A stretch of 64,000 nucleotides of DNA from Proteiniborus sp. MB09-C3 (GCF_030263895.1 NZ_CP127161.1:1488001-1552000); one strand, 5' to 3'. Shown: positions 1 to 10,163, counted from the stretch's first letter. Program-made: numbers and translations. Notes: a model not told the origin generated them from the letters alone.

Positions 1-37
1 CGATAGAGAAGTAGCCGTTAGTATAAGCTGGAAATCC

Positions 38-487
38 TCATTCTATAGCCTTTTCAATCAAAGCTCTCAAGTTTCTTTCAAATTCAATATTGTTATCAGG
101 CTCTCTTTTTTTAGATTTCGTATAATATTTATGTTTTCTACGTAGTTCGCTGTTAATATGTCTCCTTCTTAAAAGTTCATCTATATTATCCTTAGATATG
201 ATAAGTCCATTTTGATTGATGCATATACCGAGCTTTGATAGAACCATGGCAGCAAGACCATAATCTTGAGTCACAATAATATCATTTTTTTCAGTAATGT
301 TTACTATATAGTAGTCAGCACTATCTGGAGCAAGATCAACTGTAACTATTGTAGCATAATCATCGTAGATTTCATGTGCATAATTTTTTACTACAGTAAC
401 TCCTATCTTATATTCTTTGGCTATTTTAATAGTTAAATCCACAACAGGACAACCATCAGAATCTATAATTATCTTCATTTTTATCAT
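38..487 (-). CDS. UPF0178 (YaiI/YqxD, DUF188) family protein
   Basis: About 149 residues, the usual family length. The N-terminal segment IIIDSDGCPVV matches the family hallmark Asp-x-Asp-x-Cys-Pro, and a second conserved block reads IVTQDYGLA. The C-terminus carries the basic RRRHINSELRRKHKY stretch seen in this family. The fold is related to PIN nucleases, but no reaction has been established, so none is claimed. An in-frame ATG ten codons upstream exists, but the Shine-Dalgarno AAAGGTGA sits at 498-505 inside that extension, 8-10 bases before the ATG at 487, so I place the start at 487. It is a single gene, followed by the window edge. Confidence 0.85.
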   Translation of the reverse strand: MIKMKIIIDSDGCPVVDLTIKIAKEYKIGVTVVKNYAHEIYDDYATIVTVDLAPDSADYYIVNITEKNDIIVTQDYGLAAMVLSKLGICINQNGLIISKDNIDELLRRRHINSELRRKHKYYTKSKKREPDNNIEFERNLRALIEKAIE

Positions 488-573
488 CCTTGCTTCACCT
501 TTATTTAGTATATCCATTATATCAAATAAAGCGAAATAAATGAAGCAGGGTAACGAAGCAATGCTTTATCAGT

Positions 574-613
574 AAAAAAACAAGGAGTTAGGTATCTCCA
601 TAAACTCCCTGTT
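574..613 (-). terminator. Rho-independent terminator of the molbindin gene
   Basis: On the minus strand ACAGGGAGTT pairs with AACTCCTTGT and is followed by a run of seven T residues. It lies 13-50 bases past the molbindin stop codon. Confidence 0.8.
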
Positions 614-625
614 CTAGTATTGCTA

Positions 626-829
626 TTATTTCATAATCATAACTGAAGTAGCTTTGACCAAAGCTATAACATTATCACCTACATTTAAGTTAAGTGAATC
701 TGCAGAACCTGTAGTTATGACACTCACCATAGTTTGACCATTGACGTCTAAAGTCACTTCTGTTGAAACTGGTCCTTTCTTTAGATTGGTAATCTTAGCA
801 TTTAGTTGATTTCTTGCAGATATTTGCAT
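626..829 (-). CDS. molbindin-type TOBE domain protein (Mop family)
   Basis: 67 residues, the size of a free-standing Mop domain. It begins MQISARNQLNAKI, with the typical block GPVSTEVTLDVNGQTMVSVIT and the C-terminal segment NVGDNVIALVKATSVMIMK. Molbindins bind molybdate or tungstate oxyanions as oligomers of this fold in the cytoplasm. The assignment rests on these family motifs. The Shine-Dalgarno TTGGAGG lies 7-8 bases before the ATG. No molybdate transporter is adjacent in the window, so its partner is unknown. It is monocistronic, with its own terminator. Confidence 0.88.
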   Translation of the reverse strand: MQISARNQLNAKITNLKKGPVSTEVTLDVNGQTMVSVITTGSADSLNLNVGDNVIALVKATSVMIMK

Positions 830-907
830 ATGTATTCCTCCAAGTTGGTATATTTTATAATAATATACCCAAAGCCTATAAAGGTATTCAATGATTTAAA
901 TATCATA

Positions 908-2527
908 TTATAACGAAAAAACCCCTTTATTTCTTACAACGAATACATTATCGTATTTTTTCTTTGTTTCTTCAAATATCACATGACTTACATTTATGAC
1001 TGTTATACCTTCTAAATTTAAGATGGTATTTTCTATTTCCTTAGCTATTTTAGAGTCTAAGCTTGCGAAGGCTTCATCTAGAAAAATAATATCTGCTTTT
1101 TGCAAAAGTCCCCTAGCTATGGCAACTCTACTCTTTTCTCCACCTGAGATATTTTTTCCATTATCATAAATCATGGTGTCTAGCCCCTGAGGTAATGCCT
1201 GAACAAAGCTTTTTAATCCAGCTCTTTCAATAGCAATATTTATTTCCTCTTCTGAAAAATCCTTATACAGTGTAATATTATTTTTAAGTGTATCCTCAAA
1301 CAAGAAAACTTGTTGCTCTATATTAGATATATGCTTGAAGTAACTGGTTTTTGTAATATCCTTAAGGGTTTTATTGTCTATTAATATTTCCCCATCCTTA
1401 GGTGAAAAATATTTTCTTAATAGCTTTAATAATGTAGATTTTCCTCCGCCACTTGGACCTATAATCAAGTATTTCTCACCTTTTTTTAAGGACAGATTAA
1501 TATTTTTAAGTATGTCTTCGTCCTCGTATCCAAAGGTAACATTATTAAATTCAATGGAGCTCTTAAAATTATTTAAAGCAATAGTTTCTTCATAATTATC
1601 TTGATTTGTAAGAATGTCTTCAATTTTTTCAAACAACTTCTTAGTTGCAAATATTTTAGGCATCCATTCTCCAAATCTCATTATAGGTACTATGATTCTT
1701 TCCATATTATTTATGATCAATATAACTCCACCTAAAGTGAGGCTACCCTTTATAGCCATATATGCTGTTATACCAAGTAAAGCAAAAAGAGCCAGCATCA
1801 TATTGAGATTTTGTAGGGCACTTATGTAAGTATATATTTTATCGATGATATATCCTTTTTCTTGGATAGCATGACTTCTGTTATAAAAGTCGTTTTTTAC
1901 TTTTTCATTTAAATTATTAGATTTTATTATATGAAAAGCGCTTAAAACTTCCTTAATATAAGAGGTATAGCCTTCATAAAGCTCACTTCTTTGAGTATGA
2001 TGTTTTTGCATTGGCTTGCCTATCAAAATTGATAGTAGTGTACTGATAACTCCTATACCTGTACCAATTCCTAATGCAATTGGACTAACATATGCGATAA
2101 CAGCAACACTGACTATAAAATATATAACTCCAATTATGACCTCATATATTCCATCAATATAATTAGTTTCAATAGTATTTACATCATTTGTTAAAGCCGA
2201 TACATATTTTGAATTATTATCTCTTTGAAATTCATTGATATTTTTCTTAAATACTCTACTGACAAAATTAATCTTTGCTGATACTATAGCTTTTCTTTTT
2301 AAAAGACCTTTTCCAAAGGATAGCAGAATACTTGCAGGCAGTATGGATAATGCAAGTATTATAAGTCTTGTTGCCTCTGTTCTAAATGCAGCCCTATTGC
2401 CAGAAACTCCTATATCAATAGTCTTCATCATAGAGATTGACATAGCTCCTTCTAAAATGGCACATACTGAGGCAATGATAGCAACTAATATAAGATATGG
2501 AATTGCTTTAAATATTGACTTTTTCAT
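908..2527 (-). CDS. ABC exporter half-transporter, second subunit (permease-ATPase fusion)
   Basis: 539 residues: about six transmembrane helices in residues 1-300, then a nucleotide-binding domain. Visible motifs are Walker A GPSGGGKST, signature ISGGEKSR, Walker B ADIIFLDEAFASLDS and switch histidine NVSH. The signature has Glu-Lys where Gln-Arg is usual. The start ATG overlaps the upstream subunit stop as ATGA, with GGAGGTGC as ribosome binding site, so the two subunits are translationally coupled and probably form a heterodimer. The exported substrate (peptide, drug or lipid) cannot be told from the sequence. The gene ends close to the molbindin gene without an obvious terminator. Confidence 0.88.
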   Translation of the reverse strand: MKKSIFKAIPYLILVAIIASVCAILEGAMSISMMKTIDIGVSGNRAAFRTEATRLIILALSILPASILLSFGKGLLKRKAIVSAKINFVSRVFKKNINEFQRDNNSKYVSALTNDVNTIETNYIDGIYEVIIGVIYFIVSVAVIAYVSPIALGIGTGIGVISTLLSILIGKPMQKHHTQRSELYEGYTSYIKEVLSAFHIIKSNNLNEKVKNDFYNRSHAIQEKGYIIDKIYTYISALQNLNMMLALFALLGITAYMAIKGSLTLGGVILIINNMERIIVPIMRFGEWMPKIFATKKLFEKIEDILTNQDNYEETIALNNFKSSIEFNNVTFGYEDEDILKNINLSLKKGEKYLIIGPSGGGKSTLLKLLRKYFSPKDGEILIDNKTLKDITKTSYFKHISNIEQQVFLFEDTLKNNITLYKDFSEEEINIAIERAGLKSFVQALPQGLDTMIYDNGKNISGGEKSRVAIARGLLQKADIIFLDEAFASLDSKIAKEIENTILNLEGITVINVSHVIFEETKKKYDNVFVVRNKGVFSL

Positions 2528-4176
2528 ATAGCTAGCACCTCCATGTTGAAATAATCTTGGCTATTATGTTGATATACTAGACCATTTTTCACTTCAAGGA
2601 CATAATCATATTTTTCACTTATACCTTCATAATATCTATGAGAGATGGCAATAACTGTACTGTCTAAGGATAATAAGGTATTTTCTACAGCTCTGCCTAA
2701 TTCTTCATTTAGGCTAGATGTTGCCTCATCTACAAACAGAATATTAGCATTTTTTGCTATTGCTCTTGCTATAGATATTCTCTGCCTTTGGCCACCAGAG
2801 AGATTCTTGCCGTTCTCCATTAACTTCTCCTGTAGACCTAGTTTTCGTTCCTCTAGGAATTCTTCTAAGCCTGCATCCTTTGCAGCTTCTAATACTCTTT
2901 CTTCTGATATATCCTTAAATAAGGCAATGTTATTGAAAATCGTATCCTCAAATAAAAATACGTCCTGATAAACAAAGGATATGTTATCGTTGAAGCTTTT
3001 TTCATTTATTTCTCTATAATCCACACCATCTAAGGTTATTGTTCCATCATAATCATCGTTAACCATTGAAAGAAGGCTAATCAATGTTGACTTTCCAGCA
3101 CCGCTGGCACCCTTAAGCAAATATTTTTTTCCTTTTTCAATGACAAAGGATGTACCTTTAAAAATGTCCTTGTTATCATAGCTGAATTTTAAATCATTTA
3201 CTTCTAATTTAGAGTTAAAATCAAATCCTTTTTCCTTCACAATATCAGAATTTTTTTCTTCATCATCCTTAGTAATCTTTTCGTATATTTTTGCAGATGC
3301 CTTTAACTCATTAAACCAAGGAAGAATCTGAACTATAGGCCATATACATCCGTTTGATAATTGTATCATTAATGTAATTTTTGTAAAGGATGTTCCCTGA
3401 AGAACTAAATTAATTGAGTAGATGATTATACCAACAAATATTCCAAATCCAAGGAAGTTTGTTAAACTCCTTTGGCTCTCAGTAAAAACTGTATAATGAA
3501 GTTTTTTTCTCTCGACCTTATCAATGGATTTCAAGGTATTATATAGGAATTTATCTTCAATATTATTTAGCTTTAATATTTCAACTCCATTAAAGGTATT
3601 GGAAATATTAGTAGTAAAGTTTTCATTGTTTTCTGAAACCTCTTCCTGTAGTTTTACAGTTTTATTTTCGAAAGACTTGCTTATGAAAAACATTATGACA
3701 GATATTGTGAAAATCACTAATGCAAATTTAAAATCCAAAAAGAATAGTATTATCAATGATACAATATACCATCCACCTTGGAAGATTGTGTTTATCAATT
3801 TCAAGAAGAAGTTTTGTTCAAAAACATTGATATCATTTATAAGATTTGATATGTATACATCCTTAGACTTTTTACTAAAATTCTTATAGGAGTATTTTAG
3901 AATCCTATCAAATGCATTTATTCTAACGTCTAAAATGGTATCTCTCATGTAGCTGATTCTCATGAATCTAGATATAACATAAAGAAGAACACCAAAAATA
4001 GTGAAGAATATTGAAAGTGCAAAAGCTTTAATAAAGTAATTAAGATCTTTTGCTTCTATGCTTCCAATTAATAACGCTGATGAAACATTTCTTAACAATG
4101 TGTCAACTACTGGTAGGAAGCAAGCTACAACATATAAAATAAATTTACTTTTTCTTTTTAGCAGCAGATCCTTCAT
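2524..4176 (-). CDS. ABC exporter half-transporter, first subunit (permease-ATPase fusion)
   Basis: 550 residues from the chosen ATG: six predicted membrane helices in the first 300 residues, then an ATPase domain with GASGAGKST (Walker A), LSGGQRQR (signature), ILFVDEATSSL (Walker B) and AISHR (H-loop). An open frame runs 45 codons further upstream, but that stretch is AT-rich and lies beyond a strong AAGGAGG seven bases before 4176, so the ATG at 4176 is preferred. It is followed without a gap by the second subunit (4-bp overlap), as in heterodimeric exporters of the MsbA/LmrA type. All ATPase motifs are intact in this subunit. The substrate is unknown. Confidence 0.88.
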   Translation of the reverse strand: MKDLLLKRKSKFILYVVACFLPVVDTLLRNVSSALLIGSIEAKDLNYFIKAFALSIFFTIFGVLLYVISRFMRISYMRDTILDVRINAFDRILKYSYKNFSKKSKDVYISNLINDINVFEQNFFLKLINTIFQGGWYIVSLIILFFLDFKFALVIFTISVIMFFISKSFENKTVKLQEEVSENNENFTTNISNTFNGVEILKLNNIEDKFLYNTLKSIDKVERKKLHYTVFTESQRSLTNFLGFGIFVGIIIYSINLVLQGTSFTKITLMIQLSNGCIWPIVQILPWFNELKASAKIYEKITKDDEEKNSDIVKEKGFDFNSKLEVNDLKFSYDNKDIFKGTSFVIEKGKKYLLKGASGAGKSTLISLLSMVNDDYDGTITLDGVDYREINEKSFNDNISFVYQDVFLFEDTIFNNIALFKDISEERVLEAAKDAGLEEFLEERKLGLQEKLMENGKNLSGGQRQRISIARAIAKNANILFVDEATSSLNEELGRAVENTLLSLDSTVIAISHRYYEGISEKYDYVLEVKNGLVYQHNSQDYFNMEVLAI

Positions 4177-4509
4177 TTCAATCCTCCTTAGGAACAATTT
4201 ATGTCTTTTTATTCTACCTAATATTGTAATTGATATTTTAAAAATGTCAATATATTTTATAAAAAATATTAATATATACTTTAAATATATTAAACTTAAA
4301 ATTAAAAACATTAATTTTGTTGAAAAATCTTAAGAAGATTAGGATGTAAGGTTTTATTATTATAATCTTTCTCTCTAATGAAAAAAAGTGCTAGGATTGA
4401 ACATATACTAAATGTGTTGAAATATTTGCAAAATAACAATACAATATGTTAGTATAAAGGAAATTATGTGAGTAGATTCATTGTAAATATTAGAAAGGAT
4501 TTTTTGCTC
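4177..4509. other. divergent intergenic region
   Basis: AT-rich DNA between the minus-strand exporter genes and the plus-strand rhomboid gene. It should hold both promoters, but no unambiguous -35/-10 pair could be fixed by eye. No other gene is seen. Confidence 0.5.
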
Positions 4510-5634
4510 ATGAATGAGAATAATGTAAATTTCCATGAGAACAATGGAGTTAATTACGACAATCAGAATATTAATGAAGAAGCATTTAATCAAGAAAGAA
4601 GAAGAGTGGCAGCATTAAGAGTACAGAGGCCAACAATCACATATATTTTAATCGCTATCAATATAGCTATGTGGGCAATTTTGAATTTAATTTCTTTTAA
4701 AACTGGTAAGAGCTATAATGAGCTAATAGGTGTGTTTGGAGCAAAAATTAACATTAACATTTTGAGAGGTCAATATTGGAGATTTATAACACCAATATTC
4801 TTACATGCTGACATCACACATTTACTTGTTAACTGCTATTCCTTAAACGCAGTTGGTCAAATAGTTGAGAGAATCTATGGTCATGCTAAGTTTTTACTTA
4901 TCTATCTAGTCGCTGGGATTATGGGAAATATTTTAAGCTTTATGTTTTCAATAAATCCTGCTGTAGGGGCTTCAGGAGCTATATTTGGACTGTTAGGGGC
5001 TCTTCTATATCTTGGAGTTGAGCATCCTAAATTTTTTAGAGCCTATTTTGGCCGCAGCATTTTTACAACAATAGCCATAAATCTAGGTTATGGATTTTTA
5101 AATACAGGTATAGATAATTTTGGACATATAGGAGGTTTAATTGGTGGCTTCTTTGCTTCAGGAATAGTTAAAGCTCCTATTAAAGGCAAATGGTATATGA
5201 ATAAAGTGATATACATTATATTATTCTTAGCTATAGGAGTTTCAGGATTAATATATGGTTTTAACTGTGGAAATAACATTGCACTTGTGAAGCTAGATGA
5301 ATTATATAGGCATGATGCAAATCAGAACTGGAATGAAGCTGCCAATATTGGTGAAGAGATTTTGGAGCAAAAGCCTACAGACAAGAACATCAATATAGAG
5401 GTACTATGGATGACTACAAAAGCAGAGGCAGTAATAGGTAATTATAATAAGGCGGTAGAACATGGAAAGGCATTGGTAAAATTATCTCCAAAGGATGGTC
5501 ATTACCTTTTAGGGATTGTTTATTATGATATGGGGCAGCTTGAACTATCAAGAGAGGAGCTTCAGAAGGCTAAAGCTTTAAATGCGTCATATTCCAATAT
5601 TGATGAGTTAATCAGAAGTATTGAATCTAGGTAA
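4510..5634 (+). CDS. rhomboid family intramembrane serine protease with C-terminal TPR segment
   Basis: 374 residues. Residues about 50-240 form a six- to seven-helix membrane core. HADITHLLVNC (near residue 98) carries the conserved His and Asn of rhomboids, GASGAIFG (near 151) contains the nucleophile serine, and GHIGGLIGG (near 204) contains the catalytic histidine. The last 100 residues look like TPR repeats (for example GHYLLGIVYYDMGQLELS). Rhomboids cleave transmembrane helices within the bilayer. The layout resembles Bacillus GluP (YqgP), which also ends in TPRs. A GTG start at 4468 is possible, but AAAGGAT at 4494-4500 fits the ATG at 4510 better. The natural substrate is unknown. Confidence 0.88.
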   Translation: MNENNVNFHENNGVNYDNQNINEEAFNQERRRVAALRVQRPTITYILIAINIAMWAILNLISFKTGKSYNELIGVFGAKININILRGQYWRFITPIFLHADITHLLVNCYSLNAVGQIVERIYGHAKFLLIYLVAGIMGNILSFMFSINPAVGASGAIFGLLGALLYLGVEHPKFFRAYFGRSIFTTIAINLGYGFLNTGIDNFGHIGGLIGGFFASGIVKAPIKGKWYMNKVIYIILFLAIGVSGLIYGFNCGNNIALVKLDELYRHDANQNWNEAANIGEEILEQKPTDKNINIEVLWMTTKAEAVIGNYNKAVEHGKALVKLSPKDGHYLLGIVYYDMGQLELSREELQKAKALNASYSNIDELIRSIESR

Positions 5635-5687
5635 CGTCATAGAAATATAAGCTTATATATAACAGTAAAATAGTCTGTTTATTAAAT

Positions 5688-5721
5688 AACCATATGACAT
5701 TTGTCATATGGTTTTATTATT
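5688..5721 (+). terminator. Rho-independent terminator after the rhomboid gene
   Basis: AACCATATGACA pairs perfectly with TGTCATATGGTT and is followed by TTATTATTT. The hairpin is palindromic and lies 55 bases after the rhomboid stop codon. Confidence 0.8.
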
Positions 5722-5792
5722 TAAGTCATTATTATTTCAATATTTTTTGTACTATGATGTTAGTGTAGAGAAAAATAAGGGAGTGATCTCAA

Positions 5793-6725
5793 TTGGTAGT
5801 TGAAATCAAAAATATAGTAAAAAGGTACAAGGACGAATTGGCAGTAGATAATGTAAGCTTATCTATTAAAGAGGGAGAAATATTTGGTCTGCTAGGCCCA
5901 AATGGAGCAGGTAAAACTACAACAATCAATGCGCTAATGGGATTAATCAAAATAGACAAAGGAGAAATATCAATATTTGATAAAAATATTAATAAATTCA
6001 GTAGTGAGATTAAGAAAGAAATAGGAATAGTTCCACAGGACATAGCCGTATATCCAGACCTGACAGTATATGAAAATACTTCATTCTTCGCAAAGCTATA
6101 TGGGCTTAAGGATAAATTGTTAAAGGATAGAGTAGAAGAAGCTCTAGAATTTACAGGACTAAGTGACAAGAAAAAAGTAATGGCAAATTACCTTTCTGGA
6201 GGAATGAGAAGAAGGTTAAATATTGCCTGTGCCATTGCACATCATCCAAGGCTAATCATAATGGATGAGCCTACTGTAGGAATAGACCCACAATCAAGAA
6301 ATCATATACTTGAATCTATAAAGAAGCTAAATAATAATGGTTCTACAATAATCTATACTTCTCATTATATGGAGGAGGTGGAGGAGCTTTGTACCAATAT
6401 TGCCATAATGGATAAAGGAAAGGTAATTGCCCAGGGAAATAAGGATGAATTAAAGGCATTAATATCAACAGAAGACAGAGTATCATTAGAGCTATCGTCT
6501 ATGAATTTTACATTAGTAGATAACATTAGAAGCATTATCGGGGTTATAGATTGTGAAGTAGATGGAAACATGATTACTATTACATCTAAAAAAGACAGTA
6601 AAAATCTTAGTAGAATAATTGATTATATTTTAAATACAGGTGTAGAGATTATGAACATAAATATTGAAAAGCCAAACCTAGAGGGAGTGTTTTTAACCCT
6701 AACAGGTAAGACTTTAAGAGACTAG
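5793..6725 (+). CDS. ABC transporter ATP-binding protein (LnrL-like efflux)
   Basis: 310 residues with a TTG start (LVVEIKN read as Met) behind AAGGGAGTG. Walker A GPNGAGKTT is near residue 37, then LSGGMRRR, Walker B IIMDEPTVGID and H-loop TSHYME. The DrrA-type C-terminal extension of about 90 residues is present. It energises export through the two ABC-2 permeases encoded next. The set ATPase + two permeases + DesK-type kinase + NarL-type regulator matches the components of the Bacillus LnrLMN/LnrJK linearmycin-resistance system, although the order differs. Substrate assignment is inference from this gene set. Confidence 0.85.
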   Translation: MVVEIKNIVKRYKDELAVDNVSLSIKEGEIFGLLGPNGAGKTTTINALMGLIKIDKGEISIFDKNINKFSSEIKKEIGIVPQDIAVYPDLTVYENTSFFAKLYGLKDKLLKDRVEEALEFTGLSDKKKVMANYLSGGMRRRLNIACAIAHHPRLIIMDEPTVGIDPQSRNHILESIKKLNNNGSTIIYTSHYMEEVEELCTNIAIMDKGKVIAQGNKDELKALISTEDRVSLELSSMNFTLVDNIRSIIGVIDCEVDGNMITITSKKDSKNLSRIIDYILNTGVEIMNINIEKPNLEGVFLTLTGKTLRD

Positions 6726-6736
6726 GCGGTGAGACT

Positions 6737-7891
6737 ATGAATATGCTGAATATAGCTTATTATGGAATTATAAGAAACCTCAGAGATAGACAAAGCCTAA
6801 GTCTTATGATTTTATTGCCACTCATGAGTACATTGATACTAGGAACTGCACTAAGCTCTTCTTTTAACACTGTATCATCAATAAGCAAAACTACCATATG
6901 CTATATAAATGAGGATGAGGGATGGGCAGGAGAAGCATTTCATGAGTTTATAAATAGTGAGGATGTTAAATCTTTCATAGAGCTTAAAGAAGTTTCTACT
7001 TATGAAGAGGGAGTAAACCTAATAAGAGATAGAAAGGCTACATCTATTGTAATGATTGATTCGGACTTTTCTCAAAATCTAAATTTAGGAGAACAGGTAA
7101 ATATAAAGGTTTACAATAGCCAATACAGTAACTATAGAGCTTCAATTGTTAAAAGCTTAATAGATAGCTTTATAAATACTAGCAATTCTATGGAGGCTAT
7201 TAAAAAATTAAGTGATAAAGGTTTTGTTCCAATATCAAATAGCAATATAGAAGAGGTACCTATTTCAATAACAGGAAAATTACCTAGAGCAATAGACTAC
7301 TATGCTGTGACTATGCTCGTTATGTCTATAATGTATGGAACCATTCATGGGGCCAATTTAATCGCAGAGGATAGGTATCAAAGAACGGAAATAAGACTTA
7401 AAAGCTCCCCATTGAAAAACTATCAGCTTTTTTTAGGTAGATTGCTAGCTACTATAACTACATTGATTCTACAGGTTTTCATTATAATTGGATGTACTAA
7501 ATATGTTTTCAAAGCAAATTGGGGTAATAATATGCCATTTATTTTATTTACTTGCTTTTCTGCTATTATCATGGCAGTTGGCATAGGAATAATGGTTTAT
7601 AGCGTATTTAAGGACGCAGGCAAAGTTTCTATGATATTAAATCTAGCAGTTATGATTTTCACATTTTTAGGTGGAGGATATTTTCCTATAGGCGATTTTG
7701 GACCTAAAACTAAGGAATTGGCTTCATACCTGTCGCCTAATTATATGATACAGCGAATATTGTTTAATAACATATATGGAGGAAGCCCCGTGGAAATTCA
7801 AACATATTTAATTGTAATATGGGGTATTACCATTGCAGCCTTTGCAATATCTTCCCTTGCAGGAAGGAGGAATTTAGATGAATATTTTTAA
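6737..7891 (+). CDS. ABC-2 type permease (LnrM-like)
   Basis: 384 residues: one N-terminal helix, a large extracytoplasmic domain (about residues 45-190), then five helices from about residue 195. This is the classical ABC2_membrane_3 layout. It starts MNMLNIAYYG behind GGTGAG. Residues 315-335 (FLGGGYFPIGDF) resemble the conserved ABC-2 loop. It lies 11 bases after the ATPase gene and overlaps the next permease by 14 bases, so the three genes are one operon. The protein should form a heterodimer with the following permease in the cell membrane. Confidence 0.85.
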   Translation: MNMLNIAYYGIIRNLRDRQSLSLMILLPLMSTLILGTALSSSFNTVSSISKTTICYINEDEGWAGEAFHEFINSEDVKSFIELKEVSTYEEGVNLIRDRKATSIVMIDSDFSQNLNLGEQVNIKVYNSQYSNYRASIVKSLIDSFINTSNSMEAIKKLSDKGFVPISNSNIEEVPISITGKLPRAIDYYAVTMLVMSIMYGTIHGANLIAEDRYQRTEIRLKSSPLKNYQLFLGRLLATITTLILQVFIIIGCTKYVFKANWGNNMPFILFTCFSAIIMAVGIGIMVYSVFKDAGKVSMILNLAVMIFTFLGGGYFPIGDFGPKTKELASYLSPNYMIQRILFNNIYGGSPVEIQTYLIVIWGITIAAFAISSLAGRRNLDEYF

Positions 7892-8984
7892 GAATAATTT
7901 TAGAAGGATATTAAGGAAAAAGAGCAGCATAATCTTTATGTTTGTACTTCCCATATTCTCAATGATTTTTTCCATTGTAGTGGTTAATAACAGCTTTCCT
8001 CTTACTGTAGGAGTTGTAGATTATGATAAGACAGAGCTTAGTAAATTCCTAATTACAAGCATAGAAAGCAGCTGTAAGGTAGTATTAGTAGAAGAAGATA
8101 GTATAAATGATAAACTAATAAACTTAACTATAGATTTTGCTATTAAAATTCCTGATGGATTTACTGAAGATATTATTACAAATAAAACGCCTAAAATAAG
8201 TACATACAAGATAAAAGAAACAGGAGACACTACTCCCTTAAGCGTTGCATTAAATAATAATATAAATGCAGCTAAGAATATTGCAAGAGTGGCAGAAGGA
8301 GATTATGTGAGGTTCTATAAGGGTCTAGGGCTCTACAAAAATGGCAGTTTTAATGCTGAATATAAAACCATTGAGGGAACAGATAGAACACAGGATAAAT
8401 TACTGCAGAGCTTTGGCTTTATTGTCATGTTCATGATGTACCTCTCTAATAATGCTGCAAGACTTATGCTTGAGGATAAAAGGTATAAAACATATCCTAG
8501 AATTTTTAGTTCTCCAATCACTGCTAAAAGCTATATGTTTGAAAATATTCTAAGTTCCATAGCTATTATAGGCATTCAGGTTACCCTAGTACTCATTATA
8601 GCAATAAAAGTATTTAACCTATTTCTAGGTTCCTCAATTCTAGGGGTAGTAGTATTGTTAGCATTATTCGGAGTTTGCAGTGTGGCTATGTCTGTTGCCA
8701 TAAATAATTTTTCGAGAAATTTAGGGCAGAGCAATGTGCTGTCTCAGTTTATTATATTAGCAGTAAGTTATCTTGGAGGTTGCTTCTGGCCTAGAGAAAT
8801 TATGCCTGGTTTTTTACAACAGCTTGGCAGATTTGTACCTTCAACCTGGGTATTAGAAGGAATAGAGAAGCAGCTTCTAAAACCAGATATAAGTGCTATA
8901 TATTTGGAAATATGTATTCTCGCACTCTTTTCACTTACATTTTTCCTTATAGGATTATGTAGAAGAAATAGCGTAGAAAATTAA
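7878..8984 (+). CDS. ABC-2 type permease (LnrN-like)
   Basis: 368 residues with the same topology as its upstream neighbour: a signal-anchor helix (residues about 16-38), an extracytoplasmic domain to about 170 and five C-terminal helices. YLGGCFWPREIMPGF is the conserved loop before the last helices. The start ATG lies inside the end of the preceding gene and follows GGAAGGAGG, showing tight translational coupling. With the ATPase at 5793 it completes an exporter of the drug or antimicrobial-lipid efflux class. The substrate is not deducible. Confidence 0.85.
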   Translation: MNIFKNNFRRILRKKSSIIFMFVLPIFSMIFSIVVVNNSFPLTVGVVDYDKTELSKFLITSIESSCKVVLVEEDSINDKLINLTIDFAIKIPDGFTEDIITNKTPKISTYKIKETGDTTPLSVALNNNINAAKNIARVAEGDYVRFYKGLGLYKNGSFNAEYKTIEGTDRTQDKLLQSFGFIVMFMMYLSNNAARLMLEDKRYKTYPRIFSSPITAKSYMFENILSSIAIIGIQVTLVLIIAIKVFNLFLGSSILGVVVLLALFGVCSVAMSVAINNFSRNLGQSNVLSQFIILAVSYLGGCFWPREIMPGFLQQLGRFVPSTWVLEGIEKQLLKPDISAIYLEICILALFSLTFFLIGLCRRNSVEN

Positions 8985-9050
8985 AAGGGAATTCTATATA
9001 AAGTGTAGAAATTCTATACTATTGAATACATGAGAGGAGGTATGACAATT

Positions 9051-10163
9051 ATGAATTATATATTTAAGACATTCTTCCTTGTATATATGATATTTAAAAT
9101 GTCTATTTCAGGGCAAGTAGCTCCTATTGATGTAATAATTATTTTGATTGTCATATCTTCAAGCATTTTTAAAGAAAGATATATTAACAGCTCAATCATA
9201 AGTGTTATTATAGCTGTATTTGAAATCATGATTATAGCTCTTGGAGTGAAGCATAATCTATTATTCATGATTCTATTTGCTATTGTGGCTTATGATTTTG
9301 TAAGGATAAGGATATATTTCTTAGTGATATTTACACTGCTGCTTGGATATTATTCATTAGACTTAAGCAGATTTATAGATTTTTCTTTGCTGATAGCCTT
9401 GAGCTGTTTTTTTGCATATGTGAGCACTAGTTTAAAGGTAAAGGAGAGAAATTATAAGGAAAGCTATGATAAAGAAAGGAAGTACAGGTATGAGCTAGAG
9501 CAAAGCAGAGTAAAGCTTATAAATATGTCGAAGGAAATAGCCCATATAACAGAAGTCAATGAAAGAAATAGAATAGCAAGAGAAATTCATGATACTGTAG
9601 GACATAAAATTGCTGGGATTCTATTACAGCTACAGGCTGCATTAAAGCTTAGAATTAGAGACGATAAAATGTCAGATAGGCTGCTTCAGGAATCTATTGA
9701 AAACCTGTCAAATACCCTAGTAGTTCTCAGAGATACTGTTCATAATATAAAACCAAAAGAAAAGACAGGCATAGAGTACATCAAACAGATTATTGCTGAC
9801 TTTTCTTTTTGTCATGTAGATTTTAGCTTTAAGGGTGATTTCAATAATATTTCAGCAGCTAACATGGAAATAATCAGCCACAGCATAGAGGAAGCATTGA
9901 CTAATGTTATGAAACATTCTAAAGCTGATAATGTGACGATTAATATTGAGTTATATAATAAATTTATTAGGTTATTCATCAAAGATAATGGAGTAGGCTG
10001 TGAAAAGATAACAGAAGGCCTAGGTATTAGTGGAATGAAGGAAAGACTTAACAACATAGGAGGAAGTATTTCTATTAGTGCTAAGAATGGATTTATGATT
10101 GTAGCTATTATTCCAAGGGAAAATACCCAAGGAGGTGTGAGTAGTGAAAGTTCTCATAGCTGA
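9051..10163 (+). CDS. sensor histidine kinase, DesK/NarL type (LnrJ-like)
   Basis: About 370 residues. The N-terminal 130 are hydrophobic (five or so helices) without a large sensor domain. A coiled linker follows, then the HisKA_3 box EIHDTVGHKIAG with the phosphorylated His near residue 177, and a HATPase domain with EEALTNVMKHS (N box) and DNGVGCEKITEGLGISGMKERL (in two adjacent G boxes). Two in-frame ATGs precede it, but GAGGAGG at 9033-9040 places the start at 9051. It overlaps the response regulator by 20 bases. The lack of an extracellular domain suggests sensing within the membrane, as proposed for kinases of antimicrobial efflux systems. Confidence 0.87.
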   Translation: MNYIFKTFFLVYMIFKMSISGQVAPIDVIIILIVISSSIFKERYINSSIISVIIAVFEIMIIALGVKHNLLFMILFAIVAYDFVRIRIYFLVIFTLLLGYYSLDLSRFIDFSLLIALSCFFAYVSTSLKVKERNYKESYDKERKYRYELEQSRVKLINMSKEIAHITEVNERNRIAREIHDTVGHKIAGILLQLQAALKLRIRDDKMSDRLLQESIENLSNTLVVLRDTVHNIKPKEKTGIEYIKQIIADFSFCHVDFSFKGDFNNISAANMEIISHSIEEALTNVMKHSKADNVTINIELYNKFIRLFIKDNGVGCEKITEGLGISGMKERLNNIGGSISISAKNGFMIVAIIPRENTQGGVSSESSHS